Both the position numbers and the translations under genes were made by a program. A DNA stretch of 64,000 nucleotides, taken from Vibrio stylophorae (lineage in GTDB: Bacteria; Pseudomonadota; Gammaproteobacteria; Enterobacterales; Vibrionaceae). This document shows, piece by piece, positions 36,329 to 47,671 of the stretch (position 1 is its first letter; each line of letters begins with the position of its first letter). The notes under the pieces are model-generated. The model had not been told where the DNA came from. It did no database searches and saw only the letters and a list, made by a program, of their open reading frames with translations. Where the stretch lies: NCBI RefSeq assembly GCF_921293875.1, contig NZ_CAKLDI010000001.1, forward strand, positions 1,923,915 to 1,987,914, read 5' to 3'.

Positions 36329-36360
36329 AAAAGCCAGATGTTCGCATCTGGCTTTTTTTC
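36329..36360 (+). terminator. Terminator of the tRNA-Tyr array
   Basis: Stem GCCAGATG/CATCTGGC capped by a stable TTCG tetraloop, with an A-run before and seven T after. Confidence 0.95.
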
Positions 36361-36628
36361 TGTCTAAAACTCTACCGCCCCGCTGTACGCGCATCTTTTT
36401 CGTTATTCATACCCTCAGCATCACGTAACCCATTCGCATCTTTTAATTGTTCGCTAATGTTCTCAACGAAACGCTACGGATTTCATTGCCCATTCAAAGC
36501 CGCACCAACTACGCTTGAATGAATCATACTTGAACAAGTCACGGCCAAATAACAAGCCTCGAGATGTAGCGCGCTGACTCTCTTGAGTCGCATCACTCAC
36601 TTTCATCGAATCAATGACAAGGATTGCC
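36361..36628. other. Intergenic stretch before the response regulator
   Basis: Nearly 270 bases with no supportable gene, repeat or terminator; it presumably carries the promoter of the following gene, but no clear -35/-10 pair stands out. Confidence 0.4.
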
Positions 36629-38359
36629 ATGGTTTTGCATTCAAAACATCACATTCGAATGCCAAGACATATCGCTCAGCTTCGTGCCTTAGTGATTGAA
36701 GACAATCGCACCAGCGCGGTGGCGATGCGCACGCTATTAGAAAAAATCGGCTTTCAATCTATTGATCTCGCGGCAACGCCCAATGAAGCCACCGAGTTGT
36801 GCCTACGTCAGCAATATCAACTGGTGCTGGTTGATTATCATCTGGATGGAAAAATCACCGGTAGCGAACTGCTGATGTTACTGAAGCAGCAAAATCGACT
36901 CGGCAGCAATTGCGCCACCATCATGGCTTCAGGCGATAGCACGCCCGCGGTGATCCTCTCTAGCATGGATGCCACGCCCGATAGTTTTATTCGCAAGCCG
37001 GTCTCTTTACGTGCACTGCAAAATAAAGTGGCCTATGCCCTTTATCAAAGTGAGATGCGCGCACCAGTGCTTGCCGCGCTCAGTCAAGGTGAGGATGCGC
37101 TTGCACTGACGCGCTGTAAATCACAGCTCAGTCACTATGGCGCCGAACCAACGCTATATCACTTAATGCTCAATCTTCTTATGAAGCGCAATGCTTGGAC
37201 GCAGGTTCGCCATTACGCTGAAATTTTTTCAGTCTCTAAATCCTCACCCTTTATCGAGGTGATGCTGGCGCGTTGTGACTTTGCCGACGATCAAATCGAT
37301 AAGGGCTGTGAGCGACTGGAACGATTGATTCAACTAAGCCCCATGACTGCCGATGGTTACGATCTCTTAGCCCATTATTATTTTTTACAGGGGCGCTATG
37401 ACGATGCCATCGATATTGCCGATCAGGTCTTACAACTCACCCCGCACGCCAGCCATCGCGCACTCAATCTTGCTAAATATGCCGCAGCGCGACCCAGTAG
37501 CTCTTGGTTCTTTGATGCCGCCACGCGCTTTATTCATCGTGTGCCTGTGTACAATCATCGTTGGGTCATTGAGCTGGCGCAGTTGTGTGAAAACGGGATT
37601 GAGCTCATTGAGCGCCAAGGATTTATTCGTAGCGACAATGAATTTATTCGCCCGATCAACACACTCTTTAATAAACTCAGCCATCGTTTAAGTCACAGCG
37701 ACCAAAAAATCGCACGCACGCTCAAAGCCATCACCCTAAGTCGCATCGCACTAATTTATCAGCAGCCCGCGCAAGCGCAGCGCATACTCATGCAAGGGCT
37801 GAGTCCCTATTTTCATCAGCTCGGACAAATTCATGATGTGTTGCTCAGCCAAAGTCTTGTCCCCTTGTTGAAATTGGGTGAAATCCGTTTCGCCTTAAAG
37901 ATTTACCAGCACATCCAAGGCAAAGAGCACAAACTGACCTTGCTGCAAGATAGCCTTAATAAGTTACGAGACAACGCCATTTTACTCAATGAGGCCAAAC
38001 GCCTCTCAGAGCAGCTCAGTGCCATTCAAAAGCAAGGACATAGTGAATTAGCGATTGCCCATTACAATCACCTTTTACGCCAGTATCCCTACTGCACCGA
38101 GGCGCACCTTGGCCGCCTACTTTGTTACCATCAACTGGCATGGCATCACCATGATGATGTTAAGGCAAGTTTTCGAGTGATTCGTGATTTGCCCCTCTGT
38201 GAGCCCTTGGCCAGTCAAAAACAGCAGGTATGGCGAGCCTATGCCATGGCACCAGAGCCAGCTACGCCCTCTTCTGAGAATATCGATAACATTGCCGAGG
38301 AAGTGGAAAACCAGCTACTGGAACAGCCCAGCGACCTAGAAAGCCCCTACTCTTCCTAG
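36629..38359 (+). CDS. Response regulator receiver with TPR-like C-terminal region
   Basis: A 576-residue protein. The receiver domain (about 17-135) has acidic pocket Glu24-Asp25, phosphoacceptor Asp69 in LVLVDYHLDG, Ser101 in MASGD and Lys123 in IRKPVS, so it should be phosphorylated. No DNA-binding or enzymatic output domain follows. Instead residues about 140-550 form helical repeats resembling TPRs (YDLLAHYYFLQGRYDDAIDIADQVLQ, ELAIAHYNHLLRQYPYCTEAHLG). It probably acts by protein contacts. No sensor kinase is adjacent. The ATG at 36629 has AAGG six bases before it; the frame also opens five codons earlier. Confidence 0.85.
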   Translation: MVLHSKHHIRMPRHIAQLRALVIEDNRTSAVAMRTLLEKIGFQSIDLAATPNEATELCLRQQYQLVLVDYHLDGKITGSELLMLLKQQNRLGSNCATIMASGDSTPAVILSSMDATPDSFIRKPVSLRALQNKVAYALYQSEMRAPVLAALSQGEDALALTRCKSQLSHYGAEPTLYHLMLNLLMKRNAWTQVRHYAEIFSVSKSSPFIEVMLARCDFADDQIDKGCERLERLIQLSPMTADGYDLLAHYYFLQGRYDDAIDIADQVLQLTPHASHRALNLAKYAAARPSSSWFFDAATRFIHRVPVYNHRWVIELAQLCENGIELIERQGFIRSDNEFIRPINTLFNKLSHRLSHSDQKIARTLKAITLSRIALIYQQPAQAQRILMQGLSPYFHQLGQIHDVLLSQSLVPLLKLGEIRFALKIYQHIQGKEHKLTLLQDSLNKLRDNAILLNEAKRLSEQLSAIQKQGHSELAIAHYNHLLRQYPYCTEAHLGRLLCYHQLAWHHHDDVKASFRVIRDLPLCEPLASQKQQVWRAYAMAPEPATPSSENIDNIAEEVENQLLEQPSDLESPYSS

Positions 38360-38442
38360 GCTGACAACCGCGTAACAATGGGGTAACCTCAGCCTTATCT
38401 GCTGCTCGTCAGCCTCATTTGCGTCTAAGAGAAGAATTAAAA

Positions 38443-39249
38443 ATGAAGATCATATCTTTTAATATCAATGGACTCCGTGCTCGCCTACATCAATTACAGG
38501 CGCTAATTGATGCTCACCAACCCGATATTATTGGTTTGCAAGAGATTAAAGTGCACGATGATGCCTTCCCACTGGCCGATGTTGAAGCCATGGGCTATCA
38601 AGTTTATTTCCACGGTCAAAAAGCGCACTACGGTGTGGCCATGCTGTGTAAGCAAACCCCAGAGTCTATTCAAAAAGGCTTTCCAACGGATGAGGAAGAT
38701 GCCCAGCGTCGCATGATCATTGGCCAATTTAAGCAAGCCAATGGCCGCCTGCTAACCGTACTGAATGGCTACTTTCCACAGGGCGAAAGCATTCACCATG
38801 AAACCAAATTCCCGGCCAAAGAGAAGTTCTACGCTGATTTGATGAACTACCTTAACACCCATCGCAGTGCCGATGAAGACGTGGTGGTGATGGGCGATGT
38901 GAATATCAGCCCAACTGATGATGATATTGGTATTGGTGATGCCAACGCCAAGCGCTGGCTTAAAACCGGCAAATGCTCTTTCCAGCCGATTGAGCGCGAG
39001 TGGTTTGCGACCCTGAAGAATTGGGGCTTTACCGATACCTTCAAGAGCCAACATCCAACCACGACGGATCAATTCTCGTGGTTTGATTACCGCTCTAAAG
39101 GCTTTGATGACAACCGTGGTCTGCGCATTGACGTGATTTTGGCCACTGAATCATTGATGCCTCGCCTGCAAGAGACCGGCATTGATTATCAGCTGCGCGG
39201 CATTGAAAAACCATCGGACCACGCCCCAATTTGGGCCAGTTTTGAATAA
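38443..39249 (+). CDS. xthA: Exodeoxyribonuclease III
   Basis: A 268-residue metal-dependent AP endonuclease and 3'-exonuclease for base excision repair. Active-site features: Asn7 in FNINGLRAR, Glu34 in GLQEIKV, the MGDVNISP Asp/Asn pair (about 150-157) and the terminal catalytic SDHAPIW. The length equals E. coli Exo III. The ATG 38443 follows AGAGAAG; an upstream in-frame TTG is less likely. Confidence 0.96.
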   Translation: MKIISFNINGLRARLHQLQALIDAHQPDIIGLQEIKVHDDAFPLADVEAMGYQVYFHGQKAHYGVAMLCKQTPESIQKGFPTDEEDAQRRMIIGQFKQANGRLLTVLNGYFPQGESIHHETKFPAKEKFYADLMNYLNTHRSADEDVVVMGDVNISPTDDDIGIGDANAKRWLKTGKCSFQPIEREWFATLKNWGFTDTFKSQHPTTTDQFSWFDYRSKGFDDNRGLRIDVILATESLMPRLQETGIDYQLRGIEKPSDHAPIWASFE

Positions 39250-39281
39250 TCAACAGTGACCATAGATATAAGGATATCCCA

Positions 39282-39935
39282 ATGAAACTGTTTGCTTTTG
39301 ACCACTGTCCATTTTGCCTTCGCGCGCTCATGATGCCTGCGTATAAAGGGCTGAAAGTGGATGTGGTCTACCTTGATAACGATGATGTACAAGCACGCAT
39401 CGACAAAGTAGGCGCCAATATGGTGCCGATTTTGCAAAAAGAAGATGACAGCTATATGGCTGAAAGCCTTGATGTGGTCGCTTATCTTGATAGTCAAAAC
39501 ACAAGTAATGCGCTGCTTGCAGCAACGCAGCAGCCACAGATTGAAGCTTGGCTCAATGAAACACGGATGAGCATTAGTCGTTTGCTGTTCCCGCGCTGGT
39601 TACGCGCAGGTCAACCTGAACTAGCGACTGACAGTGCCAAAGCCTATTTCGAAGCAAAAAAAACACCATTTATCGAAATGAGCTTTGCGCAAGCGGATGC
39701 CCAAACACAAACTTGGATTGCTGAACTCACACCACAACTGGAGATGCTCGCCCAGTGGTTGGTACTCCCATCAGCACGCCAAAATCAGCTCAGCTATGAT
39801 GATATTTTGCTCTTCCCACATCTTCGCAACCTCACCGTCGTTCGCGAACTCCAGTGGCCAGAGCATGTGAAACGTTATTTGGATGAAGTACAGAAAATCA
39901 CCCAAGTGCCACTACTTCACGCCCAATCGAGTTAA
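39282..39935 (+). CDS. grxB: Glutaredoxin 2
   Basis: A 217-residue GST-like glutaredoxin. N-terminal thioredoxin fold with the CPFC active site (Cys9-Cys12) and the cis-Pro segment NMVPIL, then an all-helical C-terminal domain characteristic of Grx2. It reduces protein disulfides with glutathione. It lies 32 bases after xthA with its own AAGGA site and is probably co-transcribed; a terminator follows. Confidence 0.95.
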   Translation: MKLFAFDHCPFCLRALMMPAYKGLKVDVVYLDNDDVQARIDKVGANMVPILQKEDDSYMAESLDVVAYLDSQNTSNALLAATQQPQIEAWLNETRMSISRLLFPRWLRAGQPELATDSAKAYFEAKKTPFIEMSFAQADAQTQTWIAELTPQLEMLAQWLVLPSARQNQLSYDDILLFPHLRNLTVVRELQWPEHVKRYLDEVQKITQVPLLHAQSS

Positions 39936-39948
39936 TCCAAACCCGAGA

Positions 39949-39977
39949 CAAAATGGGCCTGTGGGCCCATTTTTTAT
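39949..39977 (+). terminator. Terminator of xthA-grxB
   Basis: Stem AATGGGCC/GGCCCATT with a short loop and six T; it ends just 13 bases before the ycaO start, so ycaO may depend on readthrough or on a promoter within grxB. Confidence 0.88.
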
Positions 39978-39989
39978 GAGAACAATAAA

Positions 39990-41732
39990 ATGAAAACCTA
40001 TATTCCAGGTAAAGACGCAGCCCTCGAAGAATCCATCGCCTATTTTGAGCAACAACTTGCCAAATTCGGCTTTGATCTAGAATACACCCACTGGCTCAAC
40101 CCCATTCCACACGTTTGGTCGGTCCATATTCGTGACAAAGATTGCCCAATCAACTTTACCAATGGTAAAGGCGGATGCAAAAAAGCAGCCCTTGCCTCAG
40201 CGCTTGGTGAATACTTTGAGCGCCTATCATGCAACTATTTCTATGCCGATTACTACTTAGGCAAAGCGATTAGCCAAGCCCCCTTTGTTCACTATCCCGA
40301 TGAAAAATGGTTCACCATTGATCAAGATGATTTGCTGCCCGCTGAAATCCTTGATGAGCGCTTGCTTGATTTTTACGATAACCAGCAAGAACTGATGGCC
40401 AGCGATTTAGTGGACCTACAATCAGGCAACGCTGAACGCGGCATTTGTACCCTTCCCTTTGTCCGCCAAAGTGACGGCCAAACCGTGTACATCCCCGTCA
40501 ATATTATTGGTAACTTGTATGTTTCCAACGGTATGTCCGCAGGCAACACCAAAACCGAAGCGCGCACTCAAGCCTTGTCTGAGATTTTTGAACGCGCTGT
40601 AAAAAACCGTATTTTGCGTGAAGCGATTCGTTTGCCCCAAATTCCAGCCGATGTCATTGCGCAATATCCGCATATCGAAGAGGCTATTGCCACACTGGAG
40701 CAAGAAGGTTTTCCGATTTATGCCTTTGATGCATCACTTGGCGGCCAATATCCAGTCACCTGCGTGGTTCTCAAGAACCCAAATAACGGCACCTGTTTTG
40801 CCTCATTTGGCGCCCACCCGCGCTTTGAAGTGGCATTAGAGCGTACCGTCACTGAACTGCTGCAAGGGCGTAGCCTCAAAGATTTGGACGTATTTGTTGA
40901 GCCATCCTTTGATAACGAGTCCGTGGGCGATCATCACAACCTTGAAACCCACTTCATCGACTCCTCAGGTGAGATTCACTGGGATCTCTTTGCCACCGAG
41001 TCCGATTATGCCTTTAACCCTTGGAATTTTGATGGCACCTCAGCCCAAGAGTTTGACCGCTTAGTGGCGCAACTAATTGCAGAAGGCACCGATGTCTATA
41101 TCGCAGATTACGATCATTTAGGCGTTGCTTGCTGCCGCATTATTGTGCCGGGCTGGTCTGAAATCTATCCGGCAGAAGAGTTAGTGCTCGCCAATAATAA
41201 TCGCATGGCACATTTGCGTGAGACCCTACTGGCGCTACCGCAATCTGAGCTTGAGGGTGATGAATACGGCGATATTTATCACGCCATTGAGCAATGTGGT
41301 GTTGACGATGGCAACCTGCTTTATGAGCTGCTGGGCATTGCCTGTGCCGCCGGTGATCCATGGCGCACCTTGCGCGTGGGCGAGCTCAAAGGCTTACTCG
41401 CGCTTGCAGGCGGTGATTTAGAACTGGCACAAGAGCACGTATCTTGGTGCATTAACTATAATGCTTCCACTTTTACAGCGGAGCGCATGCGCTTTTATCG
41501 CTGCCTTGCACAAAGCTTACAACTGGCACAAAGTGAGCGCGATCCTGCGCAATATCGTGATGCCTTCGTGCGTCTTTATGGCGAAGAAACCGTTGATGCG
41601 GCATGGCAAAGCATCAGTGGCGATCGTATTTTCCATGGCTTACGCCATGACGATGAGACCTTGGCTAACTTTGCCGTGCACCAAGCGTTATTAGCCTCCT
41701 ACGACAAGTTGCAACAAGCCAAACAGCAATAA
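39990..41732 (+). CDS. ycaO: YcaO-type cyclodehydratase-like protein (RimO accessory factor)
   Basis: A 580-residue protein closely similar to E. coli YcaO along the whole length (MKTYIPGKDAALEESIA at the start; NGKGGCKKAALASALGEYFERLS near 50-72; GNLYVSNGMSAGNTKTEA near 172-189). YcaO enzymes use ATP to activate amide backbones; E. coli YcaO is needed for efficient methylthiolation of ribosomal protein S12 by RimO, though the chemistry is unresolved. The C-terminal part has a TPR-like tail. In E. coli it is next to focA-pflB; here it precedes a DUF3360 gene and pflB, so the neighbourhood is conserved but focA is moved. Confidence 0.95.
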   Translation: MKTYIPGKDAALEESIAYFEQQLAKFGFDLEYTHWLNPIPHVWSVHIRDKDCPINFTNGKGGCKKAALASALGEYFERLSCNYFYADYYLGKAISQAPFVHYPDEKWFTIDQDDLLPAEILDERLLDFYDNQQELMASDLVDLQSGNAERGICTLPFVRQSDGQTVYIPVNIIGNLYVSNGMSAGNTKTEARTQALSEIFERAVKNRILREAIRLPQIPADVIAQYPHIEEAIATLEQEGFPIYAFDASLGGQYPVTCVVLKNPNNGTCFASFGAHPRFEVALERTVTELLQGRSLKDLDVFVEPSFDNESVGDHHNLETHFIDSSGEIHWDLFATESDYAFNPWNFDGTSAQEFDRLVAQLIAEGTDVYIADYDHLGVACCRIIVPGWSEIYPAEELVLANNNRMAHLRETLLALPQSELEGDEYGDIYHAIEQCGVDDGNLLYELLGIACAAGDPWRTLRVGELKGLLALAGGDLELAQEHVSWCINYNASTFTAERMRFYRCLAQSLQLAQSERDPAQYRDAFVRLYGEETVDAAWQSISGDRIFHGLRHDDETLANFAVHQALLASYDKLQQAKQQ

Positions 41733-41753
41733 TCACCTTTTGCAGTCCAGCTC

Positions 41754-41785
41754 TAAAAAAGCCACATTTTTGTGGCTTTTTTTGT
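41754..41785 (+). terminator. Terminator of ycaO
   Basis: Stem AAGCCACA/TGTGGCTT with a TTTT loop, six A before and seven T after. Confidence 0.93.
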
Positions 41786-42014
41786 TTCTGAAATATGATT
41801 TTTCACTATGAAATCAATCGAATCGCATCAAAAACAACCAACACCATAAAAATTGTAAGGAAATATGCCGCAACCGTTAAAATCACGCTACAAAGGCCAA
41901 CAATTCAAGTTACAATGAGCGCGCTGTAGTTTTGAAAGAAAATGACAGAAAACATACCGTTGGCATGTATTTTTCAACTATTGTTTGTAATCTTCTTTCA
42001 TTTTTTGAAGTGAC

Positions 42015-42028
42015 GTGATCGAGATCAA
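42015..42028. promoter_or_regulatory. FNR-like (CRP/FNR) box upstream of the DUF3360 gene
   Basis: GTGAT-CGAG-ATCAA differs from the FNR consensus TTGAT-N4-ATCAA at one base. It is centred about 41.5 bases before a possible start near 42063, with TAGACT (42051-42056) as a -10 element: the geometry of a class II FNR-activated promoter. It sits in a 475-base region (41785-42259) that otherwise shows no gene and gives a leader of about 200 bases. Anaerobic induction of the downstream gene is therefore likely but unproven. Confidence 0.6.
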
Positions 42029-42259
42029 CCAGATCGGTATCTCCTTTTGGTAGACTTCCTACAGCATGATGAAAGGATCAGTAATGGTCTTTACACAACA
42101 AAAAATTGAAATGTAGCGCCTAAACCATAGGTTGTTTTGACGGTTCACACCGCCACAGCTGGCTAGGGGACCTTTGATACAGCATTGGTGAATGCGGTTC
42201 AAATCAAAGAAAAAACAATGTTCCAATCAATGTTCCAATTTGTGTAAAACGAGGAAACC

Positions 42260-43801
42260 ATGTCAGTACTAGACAAATCGGATAGTGCGGTTGACAAAGA
42301 AGGCTCCTATCAAGAGCTGCACCGTCCTGCATCTGAATTTGCCAGCCGATCGGATTACCTAGATCACGAGCTACAAATCATGCGCCCACGCCGCTGGGGA
42401 TTAAACCTTCCTGGTCGCGATTTCCGCTTTGAGTGGGAGGATCTTGTTCCTGCCATTGCGGGTACCATTGGCATTATCGCCATGTATTCAGCTGTTATGA
42501 TGTCTTGGGCAACTGGCCTTAGCCAAGCTTGGCCTCATATTGAACTGGGCAAAGACTTCGCCATTGAAGTCGCCCGTGTTGAAATGCTGATCCCAGCCCT
42601 TCTTTTCTGCGTACTCGCCTCAGGCTTTATTAACCCACGCGCGAACTTAGCCGGTAACCATGGCCCGATGATTCCGTTGATCGGTACCATTGCATTAGCG
42701 GGCGCGCACCCACTTGCCCTTGCCCTACTTCTTGGCGTTTTTGGTTTGCTCTTGAGCTACTTTAAAGGTGGTTCAAAGCTGGTCAATCTTACCAGTGAAG
42801 GGGTCGCTGGCGGCTTGCTTGTCTTCCTCGGTTTTACTGGGGCAATGAGCCAAATTAGCGATCTGCAAGCTTGGGCCAAAGGCATTGAATCTGCCGATGT
42901 CGCCGCAGGTAGCATGGGCCATGTCGGCTTGGTGGTCCTTGCGGTGACTGTGGTGATCTATGCGCTATTGGCTAAATTTGGTAAACGCTGGCTCGCAATT
43001 CCAGTTTGTGCAATTGCTGGTTTGCTGATTGCATTAATGCTTGGCGCTGGCTTTGACCTGAAATTTGAAACCCAAATGGGTCTGCCAAATCTCAACCCAG
43101 TGTACTGGTGGGGTTCAACCACAGAAGGCTGGATGTTAGGCTTACCAAATCTGCAGCACTTTATCGCATCACTTCCATTTGCGATTTTAGCGGTAGCGAT
43201 GTGGTCGCCTGATTTCCTTGGCCATCGTATTTTCCAAGAGTTGAACTATCCAAAAAATACCGATCGCGTATTGATGGATGTCGATGACACTATGACCATG
43301 TGTTCGATTCGCCAAATGGTCGGTACCGCAGTGGGTGGTGGTAACATTACCTCCTCTTGGGGCACCTATATGATTCCAGCTGCGATTGCCAAACGTCCAA
43401 TTCCAGCCGGCGCAATTTTGCTTGGCTCTTTGGTGATGTTTATCGCGATCCTTGGTTTCCCAATGGATGTAGCGGTATGGCCACCGGTGATGCGCGTCGC
43501 GCTGCTTGTTGGTGTGTTCTTGCCACTGCTTGAAGCAGGCATGCAAATGGTTCGTGACACCAAAGATTCACAATCTGCCGGTATCTGTATTTTTGCATCA
43601 GCAGTTGCCAACCCAGTATTGGCGTGGGCGTTAACCATGCTGCTGGATAACAACGGTTTGATTGGCGATAAAGAGCGTGCAGAGAAGCTGACAGTACTTG
43701 ATAAAATCATCATTCCTGGTGGTGTTTTGATCATCTGTCTATTGGCTATGCTTGCTGTGGGTATGCTTGAAGACCAATACGGTATTAAAGCCTTACTTTA
43801 A
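42260..43801 (+). CDS. DUF3360 family membrane protein, putative transporter
   Basis: A 513-residue integral membrane protein with a hydrophilic N-terminus (1-60) and about eleven to twelve membrane segments. I recognise it as the DUF3360 family found mainly in vibrios and relatives; the pattern of Asn/Gly-rich helix breaks (SGFINPRANLAGNHGPMIPLIG near 127-148, VGGGNITSSWGTYMIP near 356-371) recalls the NCS2/SulP fold of anion and nucleobase transporters. The substrate is unknown. Position between ycaO and pflB, in the place enterobacteria keep focA, and the FNR-like box upstream suggest a role in anaerobic or formate metabolism. GAGGAAACC precedes the ATG. Confidence 0.75.
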   Translation: MSVLDKSDSAVDKEGSYQELHRPASEFASRSDYLDHELQIMRPRRWGLNLPGRDFRFEWEDLVPAIAGTIGIIAMYSAVMMSWATGLSQAWPHIELGKDFAIEVARVEMLIPALLFCVLASGFINPRANLAGNHGPMIPLIGTIALAGAHPLALALLLGVFGLLLSYFKGGSKLVNLTSEGVAGGLLVFLGFTGAMSQISDLQAWAKGIESADVAAGSMGHVGLVVLAVTVVIYALLAKFGKRWLAIPVCAIAGLLIALMLGAGFDLKFETQMGLPNLNPVYWWGSTTEGWMLGLPNLQHFIASLPFAILAVAMWSPDFLGHRIFQELNYPKNTDRVLMDVDDTMTMCSIRQMVGTAVGGGNITSSWGTYMIPAAIAKRPIPAGAILLGSLVMFIAILGFPMDVAVWPPVMRVALLVGVFLPLLEAGMQMVRDTKDSQSAGICIFASAVANPVLAWALTMLLDNNGLIGDKERAEKLTVLDKIIIPGGVLIICLLAMLAVGMLEDQYGIKALL

Positions 43802-43822
43802 TCGCGAGTTTAGCGAGAAATT

Positions 43823-43850
43823 GGCGAGCAGCTATGTTATGCTGCTCGCC
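43823..43850 (+). other. Strong hairpin without T-run between DUF3360 gene and pflB
   Basis: A perfect 10-bp stem GGCGAGCAGC/GCTGCTCGCC with an 8-base loop lies 22 bases after the DUF3360 stop. No U-tract follows, so it may be an mRNA 3'-end stabiliser or processing element rather than an intrinsic terminator. A TATAAT hexamer at 43900-43905 further on could be a pflB promoter -10, but no good -35 accompanies it. Confidence 0.5.
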
Positions 43851-43993
43851 GTTTGAAGGATTGTCATACAAATGCAGACTCTTTGAACCTGCATCTGTAT
43901 ATAATTCGTAAAGTGTATTGAGGATGTGTAACGACGCGTTGATGTCGGCAGGTTTTCAATACGAGTATTTTCTACTAACAAGGTAGGTATCTA

Positions 43994-46270
<2,277 letters not shown>

Positions 46271-46290
46271 TTTAGTCTTTCTTTGAAGCA

Positions 46291-46320
46291 GAAAAGCCTC
46301 GCATTGCGAGGCTTTTTTTT
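46291..46320 (+). terminator. Terminator of pflB
   Basis: Stem AAGCCTCGC/GCGAGGCTT with a three-base loop and eight T, 20 bases after the stop. Confidence 0.94.
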
Positions 46321-46436
46321 ATGGAAAAATGGCGCGCAAACGTCTCAATCACTGCAACAGTGTCTCACTGAAAGAGTTCACCAGAAATTGACAAAGTGAG
46401 TACACAGCTGACGATTGAACACGCTATAAATTAATC

Positions 46437-46546
46437 AGCAACAGGGAAATGGCACGACTTCGATACGTCTCCCCCCTCTCTCCCCTGATGCCTTCTGTCG
46501 CACTCAGACATGGTTCTCCCTTACCCATTCTGAGTGCATTTTTTTA
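46437..46546 (+). ncRNA. Candidate small regulatory RNA between pflB and pflA
   Basis: The 370-base gap between the pflB terminator and pflA contains a TATAAA -10 (46425-46430; possible weak -35 TACACA at 46401-46406 with 18 bp spacing). About 110 bases follow with two C-rich stretches (TCTCCCCCCTCTCTCCCC at 46468-46485 and TTCTCCCTTACCC at 46514-46526). They end in a terminator hairpin GCACTCAGA/TCTGAGTGC (46500-46508 with 46529-46537) and a seven-T run. C-rich loops that could pair with Shine-Dalgarno sequences, one of them in the terminator loop, are typical of Hfq-dependent small RNAs such as CyaR. It could instead be a pflA leader attenuator. No known family is recognised. Confidence 0.45.
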
Positions 46547-46640
46547 TTCTAAATTTGCCATACAAAAGACAGACAGAGCTACAGCCAAGCCGCGATTTGT
46601 AATAAAATTGCAGCAGAAAAATTTTAACGGAAGTAATGTC

Positions 46641-47381
46641 ATGTCTACCATTGGTCGAATTCACTCCTTTGAAACCTGCGGCACTGTCGATGGCCCAGGC
46701 ATTCGCTTTATTGTCTTTATGCAAGGCTGCTTGATGCGCTGTCTTTACTGCCACAACCGCGATACTTGGGATCTGCATGATGGCAAAGAAGTCACCGTTG
46801 ATGAAATCATGAAAGACGTGTTGTGCTATCGTCACTTTATTAACGCATCTGGCGGCGGTGTCACCGCATCAGGCGGCGAAGCCATGCTACAACCTGAGTT
46901 TGTGCGCGATTTCTTCCGTGCCGCGCAAGCGCAGGGGATTCATACTTGTCTTGATACCAATGGTCATATTCGCAAGCACACAGAGGTCATCGATGAGGTG
47001 CTTGAAGCCACTGATTTGGTGATGCTGGACATCAAACACATTGACGATCCAACGCATCAAATTTTGGCGGGTGTTTCAAACAAACGTACCCTGCAATTTG
47101 CTGAGTACCTGCACAAACTCGGTAAAACCACTTGGATTCGCTACGTCGTTGTGCCCGGATTTACTGACGACGAAGGTGCAGCGCACCGCTTGGGTGAATT
47201 TATTAAAGATATGGACAACGTCGAGAAAATCGAACTGCTGCCTTATCACAAGCTTGGCGTACACAAATGGGAAGCACTGGGTGAGGAATACAAGCTTGAG
47301 GGCGTGAACCCACCATCCAAAGAAACCATGGAAAAAATTAAAGGCATTCTCAGCCAGTACCATAGCAATGTACGTTATTAA
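46641..47381 (+). CDS. pflA: Pyruvate formate-lyase activating enzyme
   Basis: A 246-residue radical-SAM enzyme that installs the glycyl radical on PflB. The [4Fe-4S] cysteines are Cys30, Cys34 and Cys37 ([11 protein letters not shown]), and the SAM-binding GG-E motif follows (ASGGEAML). It is near-identical in layout to E. coli PflA. The reading frame is open far upstream to 46449, but the ATG at 46641, with GGAAG upstream, matches the family start [11 protein letters not shown]. Confidence 0.97.
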   Translation: MSTIGRIHSFETCGTVDGPGIRFIVFMQGCLMRCLYCHNRDTWDLHDGKEVTVDEIMKDVLCYRHFINASGGGVTASGGEAMLQPEFVRDFFRAAQAQGIHTCLDTNGHIRKHTEVIDEVLEATDLVMLDIKHIDDPTHQILAGVSNKRTLQFAEYLHKLGKTTWIRYVVVPGFTDDEGAAHRLGEFIKDMDNVEKIELLPYHKLGVHKWEALGEEYKLEGVNPPSKETMEKIKGILSQYHSNVRY

Positions 47382-47448
47382 TCAATTTTTCTGATGCGAA
47401 ATTTAAAATCATAAATTGATTTAATTTTAAGCAAAATAAACCAAATAC

Positions 47449-47480
47449 AAAAAAAGACGCCTTCGTGGCGTCTTTTTTAT
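47449..47480. terminator. Terminator after pflA
   Basis: Stem AAGACGCC/GGCGTCTT with TTCGT loop, A-run before and six T after; the LysR gene on the other strand ends 190 bases further. Confidence 0.92.
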
Positions 47481-47671
47481 GTCGTTATATTACTGATTAC
47501 GACAAGTGCATCATCAAAAATAAGCATTTGCAGCGATTTCATCGCAATCACTAAAAATTTATTTCTTAAATAGCGATAAAAAATAACATCAAAAAAACTG
47601 ATATGTATGAAAATTAATCAAAAATAATTTTGTAAGCAATTGTTACACTATCAGTTAAATTGATAATGGCG

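Noticed and set aside
46449-46640. 64-residue N-terminal extension of PflA
   Set aside because: The family starts at [11 protein letters not shown]; the extension is low-complexity, lacks homology to PflA and overlaps the candidate small RNA and its terminator.
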